A stretch of DNA of 64,000 nucleotides from positions 186,001 through 250,000 of the forward strand of contig WFMF01000152.1 in assembly GCA_011033025.1 (NCBI GenBank), written 5' to 3'. The notes beneath the pieces were generated by a model. That model was given only the letters and a program-made list of their open reading frames with translations, ran no database searches and was not told where the DNA came from. The DNA is from Beroe forskalii. Its lineage: Eukaryota; Ctenophora; Nuda; Beroida; Beroidae. This document shows positions 59,401-64,000 of this stretch, one piece after another. Numbering within the stretch: position 1 is the stretch's first letter; each line of letters opens with the position of its first letter. The translations under genes and the position numbers were made by a program.

Positions 59401-60608
59401 GGCAAGGGTGATTATGTGGCACGAAATTCACCACACGCAGTTTTCAATAGCATGAAAACTTGCTCAAGACTTGTCCCAAATTTCCACTGACGTCAGCAGT
59501 TCTTCCCCAAACTTTCAATATAATGCTGAGCCTGTTGAAAGCCCAAAGCCCTGTGACAGTCCTAAGCCTGTTCTTCTTAACCCCTCGCCTGCAGTATCAT
59601 GTCATAAGAACGTGAGTACTCAGTATGATCTTGCTGATTGTGAGAGTGATCTGGATGTGGTGGGTTTTGAAGATGATATTTGGCATGAAGCTTCATCGAG
59701 TATCGGAGATGCTGTCAGCTCCCATAGAGACTCAGATCATAACCCTAGTGAGGATCATGATATGAAGCCTAGTGACGATCAGGAGGATCATGATATGAAG
59801 ATTGCCACAGAACCTTCTGGCAATGATATTGGTCCAAAACACAACCCTGACCCAACTATAAATCTCATCGGATTCATTTGGGCGATTGTGTTTGTTGAGA
59901 AACTTCTTGAGTTATTTGAATGGTGTCCCGAGTGCGGTTCTGCCGCGGAAGTTGTTCATAGTTATACAATCGGCGGTGTTGTGTCCATAAAATATCGGTG
60001 TTTTGGAGACTTTGGACTGTAAGGTCATGTTGGTGTTTGGACGTCGTCACCAGTTTCAAACAAAAGGTATCTTCTGAATAGTTACTTTGCTACACTTTTC
60101 CAATATGTGGTATTGGATATCAAGCTATTTGAAATCCTCTAGATTCCTTTATTGACAAACAAGAGGTTTCTGAGTATATTTGAAATGTAGTTCAATCACC
60201 CGGTTTATAAAATGTACATTCCTAATCGTTACGCGGTTATAGAAATGCTCCAGAATTCCAACAATATCAGGGTAATAAGGACTTTAATTAACACCTTAAT
60301 GAACACCTTAATGAACACCTGATCAGAATATTATCGAGTCACTGCGACTAACCCCGGAATAATATCCTAGGCTATCGAGTCCTGTTCCGAGCTCCTCCGC
60401 CTCCTCTAAGCCGCACTCCTCTCACCAAACTGAAGAGGAGGAGGAGGAGGGAGTGCAGGCAGTGTCTGAAGACGAGGAACATGTCACCTCACGACCTAGG
60501 TTTGACACGGTCAACTCTGACTTCGCAGCAGACGAGGAGGAGGATTTCCTCAACTACAATGAGGACATGGCCCTTCACGACGCTCTTCAGAACTACTCTG
60601 AGTACTGA
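44430..60608 (+). CDS. BRF1: BRF1, TFIIIB subunit for RNA polymerase III, about 14 exons
   Basis: Recruits Pol III to tRNA and 5S genes with TBP and BDP1. Exons: 44430-44528 (zinc ribbon CKNCGS..CMGCG), 44972-~45093, 45277-45386 and 45626-45740 (cyclin fold 1; CAACLYIVCRTEHTPHILLD), 45980-46170 and 46982-47105 (cyclin fold 2; MKRDWMATGRRPSSLCGAAL), 47278-47404, 47646-47811 or -47867, 52352-52507, ~52931-52998 (DSEIDTLIL, Brf homology), 57566-57673 (WNESDLDEFLAERQRKKEE), 58642-58748 (EAMEKMIKEKKLSSK), 59098-59195 (INYDVLQKLG), 60371-60608 (acidic tail). Most phases agree. Exceptions: one extra base in exon 5 near 46013, a one-base mismatch at exon 11/12, and an uncertain exon 2 end. Five minisatellites occupy introns or exon edges. 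Confidence 0.88.
44529..44745 (+). repeat. duplicated BRF1 exon 1 donor and degenerate copy of exon 1
   Basis: TGGCAATGTCCTTGAGGACCAGG with its GTCTG donor is repeated 32 bp later (GAGGATCAG|GTCTG at 44561). Farther on, 44590-44735 repeats the whole exon 1 region including its 5' flank (TGAGTGTTCGGATGACC, TGTAAGAACTGTGGGGT, CCCAGGTGGATGAAGATGG), but with indels and no usable frame. It is a tandem pseudo-exon. Confidence 0.8.
46300..46980. repeat. CT-rich minisatellite (CCCTAACACTCCCCCTACT) filling BRF1 intron 5
   Basis: Nearly all of intron 5 consists of imperfect 15-30 bp units made of CTCCCTAACACTCCCC and CTACTC, ending at the exon 6 acceptor (CCCCACAG at 46974-46981). A longer unit of about 60 bp (ACCCTCCGGTCCCCTGCTCC) recurs three times at 46440-46600. 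Confidence 0.85.
47405..47490 (+). repeat. triplicated donor of BRF1 exon 7
   Basis: AACAAAACCAAAGAG followed by a GTATGAGG or GTAGGAGG donor occurs three times. GT dinucleotides lie at 47405, 47443 and 47476, spaced 38 and 33 bp. The intervening GGGCACTCA words also copy exon-derived sequence. Confidence 0.85.
47768..51995 (+). repeat. 56-bp minisatellite amplified from the BRF1 exon 8 donor, about 75 copies
   Basis: The unit is the last 41 nt of exon 8 (CTCCTCCTCCTGCCCCGCCC ... CTCACTCAATG) plus 15 nt of intron (GTGGGTTAATATCAG). The first unit is the true exon end (donor after 47811). About 4.2 kb follow with point variants and a few truncated or fused units. Each full unit carries a donor (ATG|GTGGGT) and an acceptor-like TATCAG before a pyrimidine-rich block. 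Open frames on both strands (APPPAPPHTPPHSM; GGADINPPLSEVECG) are artefacts beyond the first two units. Confidence 0.95.
51996..52160. mobile_element. hAT-like MITE inserted at the end of the 56-bp array
   Basis: A 165-bp element from CAGCGGCGTAACCGG to CTGGCTACACCCCTG, imperfect inverted ends of the CAGGGGCGTAGCCAG type. Flanks ATGGTTTG (51988-51995) and ATGGTGAT (52161-52168) look like a decayed 8-bp target duplication. Beyond it the sequence resumes unit-like (ATGGTGATTTAATTTCAGCT), so it landed in an array copy. Confidence 0.7.
53485..54900. repeat. 14-bp minisatellite (GGCACTACTCAGAT) in BRF1 intron 10
   Basis: About 1.4 kb of 14-bp (GGCACTACTCAGAT or GC) and 12-bp (GGCACCTCAGAT) units. 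Its right end overlaps the last codons and stop of the minus-strand lectin-like gene: on the minus strand, GAGGTGCCGCCTGAGTAGTG. Frames such as MALLRWHYSDGTTQ are artefacts. Upstream, 52999-53484, nothing is recognised. Confidence 0.93.
54883..56444 (-). CDS. secreted protein with two F-type-lectin/discoidin-like domains
   Basis: Exon 1 (56444-56404) encodes a signal peptide (MYPLRIAVSVLLLG). Exon 2 (56038-~55405) encodes one whole galactose-binding-like domain (KATDGNTDGVWK, FWKLKFPANKYIDRIVIWNR, RIDGLRVFVGGK, VAEVEVYG) and the start of a second (IDGNTYAYYTGNS). Exon 3 (~55185-54883) completes it (WWKLTFPKPVYIERIVVFNR, MAEVEVYG) and ends at TAG. Such domains bind sugars or anionic lipids. 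The exon 1/2 junction is canonical. The exon 2/3 junction lies within a shared CAGTTA and gives TT-AG or GT-CA. The stop codon sits in the 14-bp array. Nested in BRF1 intron 10, opposite strand. Confidence 0.82.
56445..57100. other. intronic DNA upstream of the lectin-like gene, nothing recognised
   Basis: Should contain the promoter of the minus-strand lectin-like gene. No clear element or coding region is seen. Confidence 0.35.
57115..57560. repeat. 9-bp minisatellite (GGTAATATC/GGTATTATC) abutting BRF1 exon 11
   Basis: About 440 bp of 9-bp units, mainly alternating GGTAATATC and GGTATTATC, ending a few bases before the exon 11 acceptor (GGTCAG at 57560-57565). Confidence 0.92.
57674..58641. 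repeat. BRF1 intron 11 with a 19-20 bp tandem repeat at 58375-58465
   Basis: GGCCTAACTGGACATATTT repeats about five times at 58378-58464, then GTTACAGGGGGGAGA twice. Between 57850 and 58200 there are AATACGTATTTT-type words on both strands. No gene is seen. Confidence 0.65.
58760..58980 (+). repeat. 38-bp tandem repeat just after BRF1 exon 12
   Basis: The unit CTACAGCTCATGCATTCTGT plus ACTAGTACTTTGGAAAGC (38 bp) is present in about five copies, the outer ones diverged. It begins about 15-30 bp after the exon 12 end at 58748. Confidence 0.88.
59471..60022 (+). other. open frame with zinc-ribbon-like C terminus, fragment
   Basis: An open stretch without an ATG at its start, in BRF1 intron 13. 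It encodes a Ser/Asp-rich acidic region (SDLDVVGFEDDIWHEASSS, repeated EDHDMK) and ends with CPECGS ... YTIGGVVSIKYRC and then a stop. The end resembles a truncated zinc-binding segment seen in transposon-associated proteins, but I cannot name a family. Probably a fragment of a mobile or dead gene. Confidence 0.35.
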
Positions 60609-61178
60609 CACAGGGCATACTGTAAGTACTGACACAGGGCATACTGTGAGTACTGACACAGGGCATACTGTGAGTACTGACACAGGGCATACTGTGAGTA
60701 CTGACACAGGGCATACTGTGAGTACTGACACAGGGCATACTGTGAGTACTGACACAGGGCATACTGTGAGTACTGACACAGGGCATACTGTGAGTACTGA
60801 CACAGGGCATACTGTGAGTACTGACACAGGGCATACTGTGAGTACTGACACAGGGCATACTGTGAGTACTGACACAGGGCATACTGTGAGTACTGACACA
60901 GGGCATACTGTGAGTACTGACACAGGGCATACTGAGTACTGACACAGGGCATACTGTGAGTACTGACACAGGGCATACTGTGAGTACTGAAACAGGGCAT
61001 ACTGTGAGTACTGACACAGGGCATACTGTGAGTACTGACACAGGGCATACTGTGAGTACTGACACAGGGCATACTGTGAGTACTGACACAGGGCATACTG
61101 TGAGTACTGACACAGGGCATACTGTGAGTACTGACACAAGGCATACTGTGAGTACTGACACAAGGCATTCTTTGAACT
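60592..61178 (+). repeat. 24-bp minisatellite starting at the BRF1 stop codon
   Basis: The unit GAGTACTGACACAGGGCATACTGT, about 24 copies. The first unit overlaps the last BRF1 codons (TCT GAG TAC TGA). Nearly every later unit contains ACT|GTGAGT, a consensus splice donor (first one GTAAGT). Long frames (STDTGHTV; CVSTHSMP) are artefacts of the repeat. Confidence 0.95.
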
Positions 61179-61368
61179 TCTAAACTTGAACTTCTGTGTG
61201 TTTCGTCTTCTAATTCTTGATCGATTTTCACTTGATCGATCCCCCACATACAATATAATTGTCGACGGACAACCGACATCCATTTTTTCTGTAACTGTAG
61301 GTTGAACCGTAAAGTACTACAGTAACTAAAAGTGACAATGGTTAATCGTTAACGAACTTTCTTTTCAG

Positions 61369-61388
61369 CTGGCGATGACGAGGATTGA
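61369..61388 (+). other. possible alternative terminal BRF1 exon
   Basis: After CTTTTCAG (acceptor) comes CT GGC GAT GAC GAG GAT TGA. Joined to the previous exon after AACTACT, the frame would read NYSGDDED and stop, an acidic end like that of other BRF1 proteins. The would-be donor in the exon copy reads CTGAGT, not GTGAGT, so use is uncertain. Confidence 0.35.
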
Positions 61389-61389
61389 T

Positions 61390-62155
61390 GGTGATAAAGT
61401 AGCTGTTTGTTCAGAACATGAAGATGAACACATGCTTGTGTTGTCTAGGTTTCGTGTTAGATTAATTTACACACAGTCAAGTGAAACTAATTGATAATGA
61501 GTAATTAGTTGATAACTAGGTTTAACTTCATGTGGAATTGAACTTTAATTTTGAAAACAGTTCAAATTTTGTAAGATTTTTAGGCATCTGCGTACCATAT
61601 TTATTTATTCCTCCTAGTCCTAACGTTCAGCGTATGCAAATTTATCAAGAAGTTCGAGAGTTTCGAGACAAACCATTGTCATTGAAATATGATTAGAAAT
61701 TCCATAGTTTCATTATCTAAAAGTGAATGACCTCCTCGCAGTTTTATTAATATTTTCAGTTCAGATTTATGTAAATTCTGGGTACATTATAATAATATTT
61801 GTTTTCAGATACGTATTTTACTTTTTAATCATTTTTATCAGCGTCAGCAGAGCGTCGATGGACAATCAAATGCTTTTATGAATCAAATTGACTTTGCCTA
61901 CGAATGCAATGACTATTTTTTTATGTGTGCAGATTTCTGGATAACTTTACATACTAAGAGTTGAGCTCGCAAGTTTTATTAATAGTAATTGAATTCGACG
62001 GACGTTGCCCCGTCTATTTCTTCTGACTGGATGGCTACCGGGCGAGGTTGCAAAGTGACGTCCAAATGTGGAACGTTGCGCCGCGCGCGAGGGTAGGGTA
62101 ACATCCTACGATAATTGAATTTATCCAGACATCTGCACAGAAAAATAACACACAT
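61390..62155. other. intergenic, nothing recognised
   Basis: AT-rich spacer with a CpG-rich patch at 62035-62095. No gene or repeat identified. Confidence 0.4.
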
Positions 62156-62157
62156 GT

Positions 62158-62990
62158 CTTGTCAGACGTTGTCTGACCAGTGACCATTATTTCAGTGAAA
62201 TAATATTCCGTCTTCGGTTGTCAGACATTGTCTGGCGCCTTCGGCGGGCGGGCGCGTCCGCCGAAATAATGGTCTGACAAGATGCAGCTGCGAAGCGACT
62301 GCGTCAGTAGGTGACTGCCATGCTCCAGTAAGAGACAGAGCGGCGCGTTCCTAAGCCCGCATAGGTGTGTGTACGCGCCGCGCGCTTCCCTACGGGGGAA
62401 GCGCGCCGCGCGATCCACACAGGGATATACGTGTTTAGCAAAGCGGCGCGGTGCGCGACGCGCACTTGTCTGACGTCGTCAGACCCATTATTTAAAATGC
62501 GAGTCGTGGCGCGCGCGCGAGGGGGTCTGGCAACGCCTTGCCAGACGTTGCCTGCCGACTCTGCGAGTCGGGGCGCGCGCGCTTCGCGCGCGCGAGGGGG
62601 CCAGGCAACGCCTGGCAAGCAACGCCTGACAAACGCGCACCGCTCTTTCTCATACTGGAGCATGGCAGTCACCTACTGACGCTTCGAAGGTTGCCCTAAC
62701 CAGCGCCCTGTTCTGCGCGCGCGGCGCGCCGCCGTTCCTCCTCAGGCCTTCCTAAGCCCGCATAGGTGTGCGTACGCTGAGGAAGCGCGCCGCGCAACGC
62801 AGACAGGGATATACGTGTTTAGCAACCTCAGGCCGCGCGCGCGTAAGTACCTGGTTAGGTGAACTTGGAAGGGTCTATCATCGATTTAAAAAAGTAAAAC
62901 ACGTATACCCCTTGTGCGCGTTGTGCGGCGCGCTTCCTTGCTCGAACAATATCATGGCCCTTCCCCTAACCAGGGGTTGTCCCAAGATGT
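62158..62990. repeat. CpG-rich dispersed-repeat cluster with hairpins
   Basis: Contains palindromes GTCAGACGTTGTCTGAC (62161-62177) and GTCTGACGTCGTCAGAC (62468-62484), each followed by ATTATTT, and GCGCGCGC blocks. Inverted copies of about 50 bp lie at 62302-62350 and 62634-62682 (GTCAGTAGGTGACTGCCATG). Modules CCTAAGCCCGCATAGGTGTG and ATATACGTGTTTAGCAA occur at 62350-62440 and 62752-62825. The same modules flank the 18-bp array at 4.4-6.1 kb. Open frames here are by-products of high GC. Confidence 0.75.
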
Positions 62991-63261
62991 GTGCAGACCG
63001 CTTGATATTCCCATCTTTGATAATTTTGTTTTACTTGTACGATCTCTATGTTTATAAAAATGGCATGAAATTTAAATACCTTGTTTTCTTCAACTGCTGG
63101 TTCATTTGTAATGCTCAGGATGATGCTCAGAACGATGCAATCTTTTGAAAACTGTTTTTATGTCAGAATCTTGTTTTTTGTATTCCCAAATATTTTGTAT
63201 TGTATTTTATATTGTATATTGCACTTTTTCAAACCTTTGCCCTCTATTGAAATGTACTATT

Positions 63262-63345
63262 TGAATTTCCTAAGCCTGTATAGGTATGTGTACAGGTGCA
63301 GCACTTTGCAATGCAAGCAGGTGTATATGTGTTTAGCAATATTTG
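63262..63345. repeat. CpG-depleted copy of the dispersed module
   Basis: CCTAAGCCTGTATAGGTATG ... TGTATATGTGTTTAGCAA matches the CpG-rich modules at 62752-62825 (CCTAAGCCCGCATAGGTGTG ... ATATACGTGTTTAGCAA), with most CG dinucleotides changed to TG or CA. Confidence 0.65.
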
Positions 63346-63696
63346 ACTCTCCTTGGAGATTTTTAATGTATGAAATTTAAAACTCCTACAAGCACCATAA
63401 TGCTTTGTATGGAGATTTGGTGTAACAATAAATTTAGTTTAATTTGAGCACCCTAGTTAGGATTTTCATAGCCAAGTTAGTGTAGCAGTTTTTTAATTTT
63501 ATTTCTTACAATAAGGAGCAGGTTATACTGTAAGTAGATTTATTAATCACTTAATTAGTTAGGGTACATCCTAATGATGAAATATGATGAAGGAATGCTG
63601 TGCCAAATCAAGTAACCTTCTGGCAAATCTTCATCTAATCTTATCGAGGAGTTTGAAATGTCACTATATTTGATTTGAATTTAATTTCTAATAGTA

Positions 63697-63760
63697 TGGG
63701 ATTGTTCACATATTAAGTAATCACTTAGGGGGGATTTCAGAATGATTATGTTACAGAGAA
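63697..63760. mobile_element. partial copy of the 28.1-kb MITE
   Basis: GGGATTGTTCACATATTAAG, then a G-run and CAGAATGATTATGTTACA, resembles the left half of the element at 28109-28268. The right end is missing. DNA from 63346 to 63880 is otherwise AT-rich with no gene. Confidence 0.55.
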
Positions 63761-63879
63761 AGAAATTTTAGAGAAAGAAATTTTATTTTTATCAACATTA
63801 CAATACATTTAAAATACAAAACAAAATAATTCCTTTCCTTTTCCCATAATTTCCCAATTTAACAATTAAACTTAATTCA

Positions 63880-64000
63880 GTTGCCCCAGCCCGTCGGGGC
63901 GCCGCGCACTATATGGCGCGCGCCCGGGCAATGATACCCTCCCGCGGCGCGCGACACTGTGCAAGGTACCTTCAGTGCGACAGTGCAACGCATCCCAGGG
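63880..64000. other. CpG-rich segment at the window edge
   Basis: GCGCGCGC-type sequence similar in composition to the 62-kb cluster, cut by the window end. It contains CCCCAGCCCGTCGGGG, a small inverted repeat. Identity unknown. Confidence 0.3.

Noticed and set aside
60592..61178. CRISPR-like array
   Set aside because: Units are contiguous with no unique spacers, and the surroundings are eukaryotic.
60481..61283. STDTGHTV and CVSTHSMP/ALCQYSQY frames on both strands
   Set aside because: The 24-bp unit is divisible by three and open in several frames. The real gene frame stops at 60608.
62221..62679. Arg/Ala-rich open frames on both strands
   Set aside because: By-products of CpG-rich repeated DNA and present in inverted copies.

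Overview
The window is nuclear DNA of an animal. Conserved metazoan genes are split by GT-AG introns, there is a LINE and several non-autonomous DNA transposons, and tandem repeats are abundant. Three of the longest introns each hold an opposite-strand gene for an extracellular or membrane protein. Heavy nesting of this kind, with LDLa-GPCR and F-type-lectin-like genes, fits a non-bilaterian animal. A ctenophore is my best guess, at low confidence and from gene layout only.

Layout. 1-2.6 kb: 3' part of an unidentified + strand gene with a PIF/Harbinger-like MITE in its intron. 3-14 kb: repeat-rich DNA with an 18-bp minisatellite (4.46-5.9 kb), an inverted-repeat element (7.1-7.7 kb), a 5'-truncated CR1/L2-type LINE on the minus strand (7.86-10.06 kb), a hAT-like element with an 8-bp target duplication (10.99-11.55 kb) and an 84-bp tandem repeat (12.7-13.2 kb). 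14.2-16.9 kb: an intronless CHD1L/ALC1 remodeller with an extra C-terminal BRCT-like region. 18.8-26.7 kb: a DUSP11/PIR1-like RNA phosphatase whose 7-kb third intron holds a minus-strand secreted cysteine-rich gene. 29.2-32.8 kb: a second DUSP11/PIR1-like gene with a long repetitive tail. 33.5-35.4 kb: cytosolic arginyl-tRNA synthetase. 35.9-43.6 kb: TMEM208, with a minus-strand LDLa-repeat GPCR, broken by frameshifts, in its second intron. 44.4-60.6 kb (possibly to 61.4 kb): BRF1, the TFIIIB subunit, in about 14 exons, with a minus-strand two-domain F-type-lectin-like gene in intron 10. 61-64 kb: a CpG-rich dispersed-repeat cluster related to the DNA that flanks the 18-bp array.

The most striking pattern is that tandem repeats sit on exon edges. 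Splice donors, splice acceptors, a start codon and stop codons are locally duplicated in both DUSP11-like genes, TMEM208, BRF1 and the lectin gene, from two copies up to an estimated 75 copies of the BRF1 exon 8 donor. Separately, several introns lack one canonical dinucleotide and have 5-11 bp direct repeats across their two junctions. Single-base frameshifts occur even in BRF1, which should be essential, so some breaks may be assembly errors.

Functionally the housekeeping genes concern RNA and protein production: Pol III initiation (BRF1), RNA 5'-triphosphate removal (DUSP11-like), tRNA charging (RARS), ER membrane targeting (TMEM208) and PARP-linked chromatin remodelling (CHD1L). I see no operon-like coupling. 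The nested genes are extracellular or receptor proteins, unrelated to their hosts. Copy numbers for long arrays are estimates from length divided by period.
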